Counted from the first letter of the stretch, positions 26,244 through 35,394 are shown. The stretch is 37,605 bases of DNA from an uncultured Bacteriovoracaceae bacterium (GCA_938034385.1 CALHLC010000039.1:1-37605), one strand, 5' to 3'. Notes: generated by a model from the letters alone, not told the origin. Translations and numbers: made by a program.

Positions 26244-27716
26244 TTAAGGTCTAAAGTATTTATACCATGTTCGGCCTACGATTATTTTACTTTCTTCAAT
26301 TTTTCTTGATTCATCTAATAGTTCCATGGACTCGGCATATGAGAGAAGTCTATTTTCCTTTTTAGAGATTTTATCAAGATATTCGAACATAATCGCACCA
26401 ACGTCTTCTATAGTCATGAATGTACGAATTTGAGTAATAGACATATTTAGAGGCATCTTTTTTTTGAGTTTTTCCTTAGAGTCTTGAAGAAATTTTATAG
26501 GAATTTTGTTCCTTCGTAATGTCCATCCAGTCAAAGCTTTAACTTTGCTTTTAAGCTTTGCTCGTAACGTAAAGTTATCATTTTCCATCCATTCAAACAT
26601 TTTTGTAAGAATAGCATCTTTCATCCTGATCTTTCTTAGTTCTTTTGGATTTCTCCATTCGGCAACTAATTCAAATCTATGATCAAATTCATAATCGCCT
26701 GGACTCAGAACTTTGAAGTTTTGAATATTTTTCTCAGTAACCTGAACTCCAATTGATTGAAGAAATGGCAAGAGTGATAAAGAAAATCTTGATTTCGTAT
26801 AGGGAATATCTGTCTTTTCTTCAAGGCATTGGAATCCAGCATGAGCAACTTCAGAACAAAAAAGTCTATCAGTTTTGTCATGCTCCATTCCAAAATCATA
26901 TTCAATGATATTTCCTTTCTCTTGTCTTAATTTGACCCTTTCAAACATGCACTTACTAGCTAGGTGAGCTTCTTTTTTATCATTGTATCGAAATACAACT
27001 GTTCTAGCATTTTCTTGATCTATATGAACTTTAATATCAGCTGTTACATTTCCAACTTCTATATGTGACTCAGTTGTATAGAGTCTACCAATTTTGTCTT
27101 TATAGACAAAACTCATATGACTAAACTGAGAATCTACTGAAGCTATTCTTGAAATAGCTGCACTCGTATAAGCTTTTCCTCTGGATAGAACAACATCTCC
27201 AGATTTTAAATCATTATAGTGAGTAAATGAGTTTTTATAGTCAGGGTGAACAAGAAAGTATGTTCCAAAGCCAGTTAAAGTTTTATATTTATGAGAATCT
27301 TTTTTTGCTAATTCAATATTTTCTATTAAAAAGTCTTCAAGATACCTTAATGCTCTTGTGAGGTTTCTATAATTTTCAAAGCAATTATTTAAATTAGGAT
27401 TGTCATTAATAAATTTTAAATGCTTTCTAGAATCTACTCTTATTTGAAAACTTAAATCAATTGCTTTTGATTTCTCTTCTAAGCCAATTGTATCTAGTTG
27501 GACATCGTCCTGAGTTAAACCATACATTTTATCATATGCATTACTCAGCATTTCTTGAGAACAAAACTCTTCCGAGTTATCTTGGAGAGCAAACTTATGA
27601 AGTTGTTTCAAATCTTTAATATAAGAGTCATGAACTTCGCTATTTGATGGAGATCTCAAAGAGATCGTTTGAGTACATGAACACAGAATTAATAATATTA
27701 CAGCTAAATTTTTCAT
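26244..27716 (-). CDS. Lipoprotein of the permuted NlpC/P60 (YiiX/YaeF-like) family
   Basis: 490 residues. A lipobox LCSC places the lipidated residue at Cys14. A helical region precedes the catalytic-looking domain (about 145-300). There SGDVVLSRGKAYTSAAISR is followed by FSHMSFV with His200, TESHIEV with Glu216, and after about 70 residues RLFCSEVAHAGF with Cys287. This His-first, Cys-later order is that of the circularly permuted papain-like proteins (YiiX, YaeF/YebB, related to LRAT acyltransferases). Members act on peptides or on lipid acyl groups, so the substrate is open. The start codon overlaps the stop of the PLD-like gene by four bases, indicating joint production. Confidence 0.82.
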   Translation of the reverse strand: MKNLAVILLILCSCTQTISLRSPSNSEVHDSYIKDLKQLHKFALQDNSEEFCSQEMLSNAYDKMYGLTQDDVQLDTIGLEEKSKAIDLSFQIRVDSRKHLKFINDNPNLNNCFENYRNLTRALRYLEDFLIENIELAKKDSHKYKTLTGFGTYFLVHPDYKNSFTHYNDLKSGDVVLSRGKAYTSAAISRIASVDSQFSHMSFVYKDKIGRLYTTESHIEVGNVTADIKVHIDQENARTVVFRYNDKKEAHLASKCMFERVKLRQEKGNIIEYDFGMEHDKTDRLFCSEVAHAGFQCLEEKTDIPYTKSRFSLSLLPFLQSIGVQVTEKNIQNFKVLSPGDYEFDHRFELVAEWRNPKELRKIRMKDAILTKMFEWMENDNFTLRAKLKSKVKALTGWTLRRNKIPIKFLQDSKEKLKKKMPLNMSITQIRTFMTIEDVGAIMFEYLDKISKKENRLLSYAESMELLDESRKIEESKIIVGRTWYKYFRP

Positions 27717-30385
27717 TTTCCTCTCTTTGATAAATATATTTTACAGTTTGTAAGTAAAGTTTTTTGCCAATCTAATAATTCATTTAGGTCTAGTTCTCTA
27801 AGAGAACCGTCTGTATTCATTACTGAATTATCAGGTTTTGTTCTACTGAGAGTATTATTGTTAAAGATACCAATTTTGACCGTTTTTGTTAATTTTTTAG
27901 ACTTCTTAGCTAGAGCTCTAGTTACTTGGGTGACATCTTCTTTACTCCTAGCCGAAAATGAAAAAAGATGAAGTTTTTCACGCGTGCTACCATCTGCCCC
28001 GATGAGATAAAGATATTTTTTTGGTATTTTCTTAGAGCTAAGCTTTGATACTTCACCTTCAATAAGTTTAACCACTTCAGAAGTATCAGCTACCTGGATA
28101 AAGTTTTTCGTTGGTATTAAACTTTCAATATGATTTTTCTTCTTTAGGAATGCAAAGATCTTTTCGAGGTCTTCGTTAGATACAATTTTAGAATAAACCT
28201 TTACTTGATTCCCATTGTTGGCCTTTAAGGCCCACTGGATTTCATTAAATGCTGATCCCATAAGCTTTGAAGGATTGTCACCTTCATAAGTTTTTATGAA
28301 GTCATCATAAGTAAACTTCTTTGTATCAAACTTGATAATGTTATTATCAAATTCGAAGATGAAATTAGTTTTTTGAAAAGGAGACTCAATCTTAATCTCT
28401 TGGCCTAAGGTGAAAATAAGATTTCTTGTTTTGTTAAGACCAAGTACCTTTTTCATTTCTCTAACCGTCTCTTGAATAAGAACATCGTCGGCACCTTCTG
28501 AGATTTGAGAAATTAACTTTTTTCGTAGTTTTCTAGCTACTCTGATCTTCTTTTTATTACTAACGTTTGCATTTTTAAGTACTTGGACAAGGGTTCTGCT
28601 TTCTTGTTTTGCTTTTATTGCGAGGTATTCGGTTGCTCCTGAAATTCTCTCGACAACTCTTGGGTTATTTGTCGCTGCAATTGTTTCATTACTATTTTCA
28701 GCATTTTTACTAAAGTTGAATGAACTAACAAATAAGGTCCAATCACCGGATCTTACAACCTTACTATGAATCTTGGCAGTCAGAGGGATTCTTTCCCCAT
28801 TACTTAATTGAACCCAATTATTACCATATTCGCTTGAGCCAACAAAGACACTCATTTGTCTTATCTCTTCTAAGAGTTCTGGGCCAAGTTCTTGTAGGAA
28901 CTTAGACTTTTTGTCTTCCTTATAAATAGTGATTCCCGTATATGGATCAACTGTAGCTTTATAACCGGCCATGACTAAAAACTGAGACCATTCTCGTTTA
29001 GCAAATGGAGGATCTCCTACAAAACGAAGTATTGGCTTTTGACCATTTGCTATAATAAATTTGATTTTTTCTAGTATTTCGTTAGAGATAGTTTCTGATG
29101 AGTGAGCAAAAATCATCATATCAATTTCCGGACCCTTTCCTTCTCGAATCATTTTGCCAATGAAGTTATAGTTTATATCATCAATTGCACCTTGCGGAGC
29201 AAATGCTAAAAAATAGCTTATAGGTTTTTCACTAGATGTATCAATGATTTGAAATGCACCACTTACAGGATATTGTGTTCCACGCAAACCACTGAAAGTA
29301 TAGTCCATGTTGTGTTTAATCGTTGCTGCAAAACTATCACTTTTAATAACAGCAAGATGATTTGAATTTGGCTTGGCATACTTTAAAACCTTTTGTGCGT
29401 CTTCTGATTCTAAAATTCTTTTTTGTTCAGATAGAGGTAGGTTTGCAAAATCTCCGAGTGGATGAATTCCAGAGTTTGTAAAATTCCCTGATGATAGAAT
29501 TACTTTTGATTCACCTTTTAAATCATGATCTATAACAATCATTTTTTGATGATTGATTCCTACCGAGTCTATCTCTTTAACATCTATCCCTGCTGCCTTT
29601 AATCTTTCAGCTACTTCTTTTACAGCATCACTGTGCTCTATTGCATCTAAATCTATCCCCACAGTGATTTTCACTTTTGGGTTAGTTTTTTTCTTTGCTA
29701 TTAGTGCATCAGCTATTTCTTTGTTGCTAAACTCATAGACATTGATACTGATATCAGACTTCGCTGATTCTATGTTTTTAACAATTACATCAATTAAGTT
29801 ATCAGGCTTTTGAACAGGAAGAGCTTCTCCTGCTTCATTTGTAATGTAATGAGAAAAGTTTTTGTCTGTTTCTTTTAGTTCTCTGTTGATTATTTCATGA
29901 GTCCAATATGTTTTGACTGCATCTTTTTTAAATTTCTCTTCTATTTTAAATGGTTCGGTTGATTTGAAAAGTTCTTTTAAGTCTTTAGCGACACTTTGCT
30001 TCTTGAAAAAGTTTGAAGCTTCTTTTCGTAAGGAATCTCGAACTTTAAGCAACTTCTCAGGAGATTTTTTAGACTTAATTACTTCTTGGGTATATCTGTC
30101 GAGTAAATTGTAGACTTGTTCATATTTATTAACTAGCTGTATAAGTTGTGTTTCATTTAAAGTTTTGATGGATTTTTGATTAATTCTATATTCGTCTAAT
30201 TCTTCAGGTGTGAAAAGTTCAATGTCTTTGAGTAATTCTTCTAAGAAATCTTCAAAATACTTTCTTGTTTCTAAGCTTTTATAAATCTCTCTTACAACTG
30301 CAAGCTTAGATTTTAATGAGCGGGCGGCGTATACTACCGGAGAGAGTGAGAGTGAAAGAAGACATAATAAGAGTAATTTTTTCAT
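27713..30385 (-). CDS. Exported phospholipase-D-superfamily protein with two HKD domains
   Basis: 890 residues with a signal peptide (1-20). A helical N-terminal region (about 25-185) is followed by two PLD domains. The first has the full motif NHQKMIVID (His279, Lys281, Asp286) and SSGNFTNSG. The second has KIHSKVVRSGD (His540, Lys542) and SSFNFSKNAENSNE with Glu567. In the second motif the aspartate position is Gly547, with Asp548 one residue late, so it is slightly degenerate. About 300 residues of unknown character follow. Substrates in this superfamily include phospholipids and nucleic acids. Location outside the cytoplasm and coupling to an LRAT/NlpC-like lipoprotein favour an envelope or prey-directed role (inference). 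Confidence 0.88.
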   Translation of the reverse strand: MKKLLLLCLLSLSLSPVVYAARSLKSKLAVVREIYKSLETRKYFEDFLEELLKDIELFTPEELDEYRINQKSIKTLNETQLIQLVNKYEQVYNLLDRYTQEVIKSKKSPEKLLKVRDSLRKEASNFFKKQSVAKDLKELFKSTEPFKIEEKFKKDAVKTYWTHEIINRELKETDKNFSHYITNEAGEALPVQKPDNLIDVIVKNIESAKSDISINVYEFSNKEIADALIAKKKTNPKVKITVGIDLDAIEHSDAVKEVAERLKAAGIDVKEIDSVGINHQKMIVIDHDLKGESKVILSSGNFTNSGIHPLGDFANLPLSEQKRILESEDAQKVLKYAKPNSNHLAVIKSDSFAATIKHNMDYTFSGLRGTQYPVSGAFQIIDTSSEKPISYFLAFAPQGAIDDINYNFIGKMIREGKGPEIDMMIFAHSSETISNEILEKIKFIIANGQKPILRFVGDPPFAKREWSQFLVMAGYKATVDPYTGITIYKEDKKSKFLQELGPELLEEIRQMSVFVGSSEYGNNWVQLSNGERIPLTAKIHSKVVRSGDWTLFVSSFNFSKNAENSNETIAATNNPRVVERISGATEYLAIKAKQESRTLVQVLKNANVSNKKKIRVARKLRKKLISQISEGADDVLIQETVREMKKVLGLNKTRNLIFTLGQEIKIESPFQKTNFIFEFDNNIIKFDTKKFTYDDFIKTYEGDNPSKLMGSAFNEIQWALKANNGNQVKVYSKIVSNEDLEKIFAFLKKKNHIESLIPTKNFIQVADTSEVVKLIEGEVSKLSSKKIPKKYLYLIGADGSTREKLHLFSFSARSKEDVTQVTRALAKKSKKLTKTVKIGIFNNNTLSRTKPDNSVMNTDGSLRELDLNELLDWQKTLLTNCKIYLSKRGK

Positions 30386-30546
30386 GAGTATACCTTTTGT
30401 CTACTTTATCAAAAATAGCTCTAATTATCCTTAGAATGCATTTAAAGCCTAGTTGGAGATTTTCTATATTGCGCGAAGTTATCAATGTGAGTACCAAGGA
30501 TATGTAATATCTATGTAGTCTTAACTTATGTTAATCCTTCAAATGT

Positions 30547-30587
30547 AAGGAGGTGTTAGATTGCTTGTGGAGATAAGAACTAGGTAG
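30547..30587 (+). promoter_or_regulatory. Possible 8-codon leader peptide with strong ribosome binding site
   Basis: AAGGAGG (30547-30553) stands seven bases before TTG (30561), which opens a short frame MLVEIRTR ending in TAG at 30585-30587. The start codon of the next gene follows six bases after this stop, in the same frame. No better ribosome binding site serves that gene (only AGG in ACTAGGTAG about 10 bases away). This suggests reinitiation or translational coupling from the leader. Position and spacing are seen directly; function is inferred. Confidence 0.35.
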
Positions 30588-30593
30588 AAAATT

Positions 30594-31895
30594 ATGAACT
30601 TTAAACACAATATAGACATAATAGATGAAACTTTAAGAGAGGGCTCTGAGAGATCTCCTTATTATGTTGATCTTAATACTAAGATAAACCTAGCTCAGGA
30701 TATTTTGAATTCTGGAGTAAGATCGTTAGTTGTAGGAATGTTTCCAGATGTTCCTGAGAATATTGAGCTGTTAAAAGAGCTCTTAAGACTGCAAACAATT
30801 GGTGAGATTAGTAAAGATAAGCGTTTTATCATTATTTCTCATCTTGGTAAAAGGTTCCATGAAACAACTCAAATATTAGAAGAGTTTGGAATAGAAAATG
30901 ATTCGGTTTGGATCTTAGCCATTCATGGTGCTTCTAATCAACAAATTAAATATTTATTTCCTAAAATTTATAATGAAACTGAGATTGATAAAATTAATAC
31001 TCTTGAATGGATGGATTTATCTGACCAAGAGAGAAAGCAAGTTAACTTAGAATGGTTTGAAAACTTTATAAGTAAAAATAAATCAAAAAATGGTTCAAGA
31101 ATAATGCTTGGTTTATTAGATTATTTTAGAGCAGACCTTGATTTAATCGATTACTTTTTATCTGTTGCTATCTCTCATGATATTTCTCAAATTAGACTTG
31201 TAGATAGTGCAGGAACGTGTCGGCCTGATCAATTACAAGAATATGTAGGTCGAAAAATTGAAAAGTTTTCAATGCTCAAATTTTACGGTCATTTTCACAA
31301 TGATTTTGGGCTAGCAACAAGTAATGCTCTAATTGGACTTTCTATGGGCATGCAAGGGGTAGATGTTTCTCTTGGAGGCTTTGCAAATAGAGCAGGTCAC
31401 CCAGCTCTTGCTGAAATTGCTTATGGACTAAAAAAGCTTTATGGACAAGACCTTCCATATTTCAAATATGAAAACCTTTTTCAACTAAGTAGGAAAGCTG
31501 AACAAGTTTATGGTTTGATAGAAAACCCTACGTCGCCAGTCACAGGAGTGATTACAAGCACCACCACAACAGGAATAAGAACAGAGTTAGAAAAAATGAG
31601 TCCCGATATTTTTGACATTAGCATACCTGAAGAAGTTGGAACAAAAGTATTTAAAACTTTAGGATCACGATCTGGAATAGATGGACTTAAAAGGTTTATA
31701 AAAGAAAAGAATCTTTTAATAGATGAGAGTAAGCTTAATGAGATTTACAAAGGATTAATGAAATCTTGGACTGAGAAGTCAAATAAAAGAAAAGAAAAAT
31801 CTAAAAAACTAATAACCCAATATCAAGAGAATCTAAAATCATCTTTATATACAGAAGATGAAATTTTAGAAACTTTAAACACTTTAAAAGGATAA
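30594..31895 (+). CDS. DRE-TIM metallolyase (isopropylmalate/homocitrate-synthase-like), divergent
   Basis: 433 residues. An N-terminal TIM barrel carries the HMGL-like signature IDETLREGSE (Asp11, Arg15, Glu16), RLVDSAGT around Asp204, and the metal-binding GHFHNDFG (His233, His235). These enzymes join an acyl-CoA to an alpha-keto acid or cleave the reverse product. The usual G-x-GERaGN loop of isopropylmalate synthases reads GGFANRAGHPALAE here, so it is not a standard LeuA, and the C-terminal 110 residues are too short for the leucine-feedback domain. The reaction cannot be named. It is followed 3 bases later by a diiron-oxidase-like gene, and the two probably form one pathway. Confidence 0.88.
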   Translation: MNFKHNIDIIDETLREGSERSPYYVDLNTKINLAQDILNSGVRSLVVGMFPDVPENIELLKELLRLQTIGEISKDKRFIIISHLGKRFHETTQILEEFGIENDSVWILAIHGASNQQIKYLFPKIYNETEIDKINTLEWMDLSDQERKQVNLEWFENFISKNKSKNGSRIMLGLLDYFRADLDLIDYFLSVAISHDISQIRLVDSAGTCRPDQLQEYVGRKIEKFSMLKFYGHFHNDFGLATSNALIGLSMGMQGVDVSLGGFANRAGHPALAEIAYGLKKLYGQDLPYFKYENLFQLSRKAEQVYGLIENPTSPVTGVITSTTTTGIRTELEKMSPDIFDISIPEEVGTKVFKTLGSRSGIDGLKRFIKEKNLLIDESKLNEIYKGLMKSWTEKSNKRKEKSKKLITQYQENLKSSLYTEDEILETLNTLKG

Positions 31896-31898
31896 ATC

Positions 31899-32939
31899 AT
31901 GAACACTTTACATCAGATTTTGAGATTAATGAAAGGAACTTATAATAAAGCAGAGCTTTATAGAGATGAGACTGTTTCAGATATTTTAAATGCAAAAGTA
32001 GACGAGATTATCTCAGATGTATTAGCAGGTAAAGAAAAAGGCTTTGAAAATTTACATAGAGCACTTTATGAAATTTATATCTGTCACTTTGTTGCACCTT
32101 GGTCTGAAGACGTTTTAGATGTGAACGATTTACAAATCTTAACAATAAGAACAAAGCTTGAGAAAGTTTGGGAGCAAGTTCTAGAGAGTAAATATGAAGA
32201 TGAGATAGAGGCATTGGCAAATTCAAATGACTTTTTTAATGATCTTGAAAAAACAATTCATAGTCATCATTCAGGAGTTGATCACCCTCTTTTTTCATAC
32301 CTTAAAGACAATGCAAGCTTAGAGGACTTAAGAGAATATATAAGACAAGAAGGTCCATTTGATTTATGTTTTTCAGATATTCTTTGCTATTTAATGCCTG
32401 GTGTATATGGACAAAAAAGAATCGAGATCGCTTCAAACTTTTGGGATGAAATAGGAAAAGGTAGACAAGATAGAACTCATAGAAAATTGAGAATCAAGCT
32501 GATGAATACTCTTAATATTAATGAGCAAGAGCATATTCAGCACCCTTCAAAATATTGTTGGGAAGAATTAGCTTTAGCAAATTTTTATTTCAAGTCTAGC
32601 TTGAATCGAAAGAAAAACACTCAGGCCTTAGGTGCTTTGTTATGTGTTGAAATGGCAGTGCCAGGAAAGATGAACTATGTTTATGATGGTCTAAAAAGAG
32701 TAGGCCTTGATGATAAAGATTTAGTTTATGTAAGTGAGCATAGTGTTGTTGATATTAAACATGCTCAAGGCTGGAGAGATGATGTATTGACTCCTTTATT
32801 AGAACAAAGACCGGATTTAAGACAAGAAGTTTTAAAGGGTGTTTTTGGGAGACTTGAAGTAGCTGGAATTGTATGTGAAAAATTATTTAAATTAGTTACT
32901 GATAAAAATGATCAAAATCAAAGTACAGCAGCTGTTTAA
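31899..32939 (+). CDS. Haem-oxygenase-like diiron oxidase (iron-containing redox enzyme family)
   Basis: 346 residues, no signal peptide. After a helical N-terminal extension (1-125) comes the HDO-type seven-helix domain, starting with DHPLFSYL. The metal ligands typical of the family are all present: Glu184 in FWDEIGKG, His194 in RTHRKL, Glu251 in LLCVEMAVPG, then His281, Asp285 and His288 in SEHSVVDIKHAQGW. Relatives such as UndA, BesC and SznF use two irons and O2 to oxidise or cleave amino or fatty acids. The substrate here is unknown. The start lies 3 bases after the DRE-TIM lyase stop, so the product of that enzyme or of its pathway is a candidate substrate. Confidence 0.88.
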   Translation: MNTLHQILRLMKGTYNKAELYRDETVSDILNAKVDEIISDVLAGKEKGFENLHRALYEIYICHFVAPWSEDVLDVNDLQILTIRTKLEKVWEQVLESKYEDEIEALANSNDFFNDLEKTIHSHHSGVDHPLFSYLKDNASLEDLREYIRQEGPFDLCFSDILCYLMPGVYGQKRIEIASNFWDEIGKGRQDRTHRKLRIKLMNTLNINEQEHIQHPSKYCWEELALANFYFKSSLNRKKNTQALGALLCVEMAVPGKMNYVYDGLKRVGLDDKDLVYVSEHSVVDIKHAQGWRDDVLTPLLEQRPDLRQEVLKGVFGRLEVAGIVCEKLFKLVTDKNDQNQSTAAV

Positions 32940-32949
32940 GTGAAAGCCT

Positions 32950-32973
32950 AGGCTCACTACTTTAAGTGAGCCT
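32950..32973. terminator. Perfect hairpin between convergent genes
   Basis: AGGCTCACT (32950-32958) pairs with AGTGAGCCT (32965-32973) around ACTTTA, nine pairs. No long T run follows on either strand, so termination efficiency is uncertain. Its position between the oxidase and DUF2853 stop codons suggests a bidirectional terminator. Confidence 0.55.
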
Positions 32974-32983
32974 GGACCAAAAC

Positions 32984-33334
32984 TTAAGCAACTTTTTTAG
33001 AGATATAGTGAGACTCTTGACCAAGGCTTTCTACGATAAAATAATAAAAAACTGGTCTTAATTTATTTCTATTTGAGCTACCAAGTTTGTTTGTAGCATA
33101 CTCAATAGCATCATCAGCTCTTTTTCCTTCAATGCCGAACTTCTTGTGGATAAAGTTCGTTCTGATTCTATCAACTTCATCTTTACTACCAGTTGAGACT
33201 AAAATAGCGTCTGCTTTATAGATAGATGGTCCGAGACCTTTTGCTATAGCTTCTAATAGATCTGTATTCCATGAATCTGTAGATTCCTCAATTTGCTTAG
33301 TACATCTTTCAAATACTTCGTTAAATTTAGACAT
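32984..33334 (-). CDS. DUF2853 family protein
   Basis: 116 residues matching the DUF2853 pattern: a short helical N-terminus, LLEAIAKGLGPSIYKADA in the middle and the hallmark GSSNRNKLRPVFYYFIVE near the C-terminus. Small, soluble, probably cytoplasmic. The family has no established function. AAAGGAGTAAGAA gives a strong ribosome binding site. It stands alone, convergent with the oxidase gene. Confidence 0.88.
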   Translation of the reverse strand: MSKFNEVFERCTKQIEESTDSWNTDLLEAIAKGLGPSIYKADAILVSTGSKDEVDRIRTNFIHKKFGIEGKRADDAIEYATNKLGSSNRNKLRPVFYYFIVESLGQESHYISKKVA

Positions 33335-33555
33335 TTCTTACTCCTTTAAGAATTTTTAATGAATGGCTATTGTACTTTAAAAGCCACTTTTTCAAAGGTG
33401 AGGTAAAAGCCTCCTATTTATTTATATAATTTATGGATTATTGGACTTGATCTCGAAATATTTATACTTAAAGAGTCTTTTACTAAAGTTAAATTAAACT
33501 ATGTAAAAATTCATAGATTAAGTCTATTGAATATGAATCATGCTAAGTTGAGCCA

Positions 33556-34737
33556 ATGAAAAAATTAGTCATGCTTGCTTTTATCTTCTTTGTTTCCTTG
33601 CCAACGTTGGCTAGTTGTCTTGGAACTCATTATATCTATCTTATTCACGGGATTAATGGAAAAGGAAAGACTTTTGGTCACATGAAAGAAACCCTCGAGT
33701 CTCAATTACCCGAATGTACAAAAGTCGAAAAGTTTGAATATGATACCGGCAATAGGTTTAAGACTATTTGGAATTTCGCTTCAAGCTTTAATAAAAAAAG
33801 TGTGTTTCATCGACTAAAGAAAGATGATTCTTTTTCAATGATTATGCATTCTCAAGGTGGTTTAGTTGGCTTAGCTTTTCTTGATATGGTGAAATCTTCA
33901 GCTCACTTTGATAAAATTGATTCTTTTATTACGCTTTCAACTCCTTTTCATGGTGCTCATGTTGCACAGTGGGGAGACTTTTTTCAATTTATTGATGGCC
34001 GATTTTCACCTTTTGGAAAACAAGAGTTGATTGGAATGAGATATGGTTCTAAGAATTATTATAGACTTCTTAAAGTTCAACAACAATTACTTCCTAAAAC
34101 GAGAGCTCTTTCAATGGGAGGCTATTCATTTAAGCATAGTGGGATTTTTGGAGAAGATGATAATGTTGTTCCTGTATATTCGTCAAGAACGAGTTCTTTG
34201 TTTTTAAACGCCAGAGGTAATTATAAAAATAATGAGCTTATGTGTGGAGCTGAGAGATTAAACACTATTCCTTATATATTATTAAAAGCATCTCACTTTA
34301 AGTTTGATCGACATGGTATTGCTAAGATTCCTTCAAAATGTATTAATAATAGAAAGTGTGGACATCCGGCCCTTAACCTACTTTTAAATCACTTAAATGG
34401 AGAGAATATTGAGCAATCGATGATAAAGCAGCCCAAGGAGCTTTCGAGGTTTCGAATAACGCTTTATATTGAATCAAGTAAACGTCCTAATATTGAAATA
34501 TTAACTTATCCTGAAAATAATAAAAAATTATTAGCAAAGTTATTTAAACTAGGAATAAAGCCAAACAAGATTTCCAAAAATATTTATTCATATTCTTTTG
34601 ATGCTCCAATGACGAAATCTAAAGAATCTCATATAGAATTTGAACTAAGTGGAGAGAATATGAAAACAAGAAAAATTTTCACTAGAGTAAAAGCCGGTCA
34701 TACAACTAATGTTGTTACTAAATTAGACTTTTTTTAA
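33556..34737 (+). CDS. Secreted alpha/beta-hydrolase (lipase-like), predicted lipoprotein
   Basis: 393 residues. The leader MKKLVMLAFIFFVSLPTLASC ends in a good lipobox (LASC, Cys21), so the protein is probably membrane-tethered after export. The alpha/beta-hydrolase domain shows the oxyanion strand YLIHGINGKGKTFGHM and a nucleophile elbow MHSQGGLVG with Ser99. TLSTPFHGAHVA, typical of lipases, also appears, along with an aspartate region GEDDNVVPVYSSR and histidines (SHFKFDRHG) that could complete the triad. The elbow lacks the first glycine of GxSxG (histidine precedes Ser). About 100 residues of probable beta domain follow. Esterase or phospholipase activity is inferred. The upstream 220 bases hold no gene I can support. 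Confidence 0.85.
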   Translation: MKKLVMLAFIFFVSLPTLASCLGTHYIYLIHGINGKGKTFGHMKETLESQLPECTKVEKFEYDTGNRFKTIWNFASSFNKKSVFHRLKKDDSFSMIMHSQGGLVGLAFLDMVKSSAHFDKIDSFITLSTPFHGAHVAQWGDFFQFIDGRFSPFGKQELIGMRYGSKNYYRLLKVQQQLLPKTRALSMGGYSFKHSGIFGEDDNVVPVYSSRTSSLFLNARGNYKNNELMCGAERLNTIPYILLKASHFKFDRHGIAKIPSKCINNRKCGHPALNLLLNHLNGENIEQSMIKQPKELSRFRITLYIESSKRPNIEILTYPENNKKLLAKLFKLGIKPNKISKNIYSYSFDAPMTKSKESHIEFELSGENMKTRKIFTRVKAGHTTNVVTKLDFF

Positions 34738-34754
34738 GTGAAGTAAAATATGTG

Positions 34755-34773
34755 TATCCTTTATCTAAGGATA
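34755..34773. terminator. Hairpin between convergent lipase-like and lipoprotein genes
   Basis: TATCCTT (34755-34761) pairs with AAGGATA (34767-34773) around a five-base loop, followed by TTT. It sits 18 bases after one stop codon and 12 before the other. A weak terminator is likely. Confidence 0.45.
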
Positions 34774-34784
34774 TTTAAGAGAAG

Positions 34785-35276
34785 CTATCTTTTTACCCAT
34801 TGTACTTTAAAAATATCAGGATTTTCTGCAAAGATCTCTTTCATCTGATCACAATAGTCTTTAGACTCAGAATTGAACTCTTTCGGGGCCACACTAAAAG
34901 TTTTAACTATCATTGTGCGAGGATGTATTGTCATGGAGAACAAACATCCATGGTCACTATATGAATTGGGTGTTGAAGAACAATTTACACCATTGGAGAA
35001 GTGACCTTCTAAATCTAGCTCTTGATTATATTTTTCACATTTTTCTTTTAATTCTTGAGTATATTCTTTGATAATTTGAGTTCCAGAAACTTCATCTTTA
35101 GATCGTTCTAGAGTGAAAGATGAGCAATATTCAAATTTTTGAGTTGATTTATTCAAAACTTCACATGATACCCATTTTGATTCATTTTTTTTAATAGCTT
35201 TCGGAGTAATTCTATTTTTTTGCTCCTTACCACAAGAGATAAAAAGCAAGAGTACCGGAAGTATTATATAGCGCAC
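34785..35276 (-). CDS. Small lipoprotein of unknown function
   Basis: 163 residues with a lipoprotein signal (MRYIILPVLLLFISCG, Cys15). The mature protein is polar and carries six or more cysteines (SCEV, EYCSS, EKCEK, VNCSS, HGCLF, DYCDQ), consistent with a disulfide-stabilised periplasmic domain. No family recognised. It is a single gene between two convergent/divergent neighbours. Confidence 0.75.
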   Translation of the reverse strand: MRYIILPVLLLFISCGKEQKNRITPKAIKKNESKWVSCEVLNKSTQKFEYCSSFTLERSKDEVSGTQIIKEYTQELKEKCEKYNQELDLEGHFSNGVNCSSTPNSYSDHGCLFSMTIHPRTMIVKTFSVAPKEFNSESKDYCDQMKEIFAENPDIFKVQWVKR

Positions 35277-35394
35277 GATTGTTCCTTCAGTTTAACAAAT
35301 TATTAAAGCTTAAATAGTTTATGAAAAAAGAAAGCAAAATGAAACATAGTGCTTCTTGAGATTTTATGAGTTTTGATCATTATGCCACACCGAG

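Noticed and set aside
30594-31895. Assignment of the lyase as leuA (2-isopropylmalate synthase)
   Set aside because: No regulatory domain, altered GERAGN loop, and no other leucine genes nearby.
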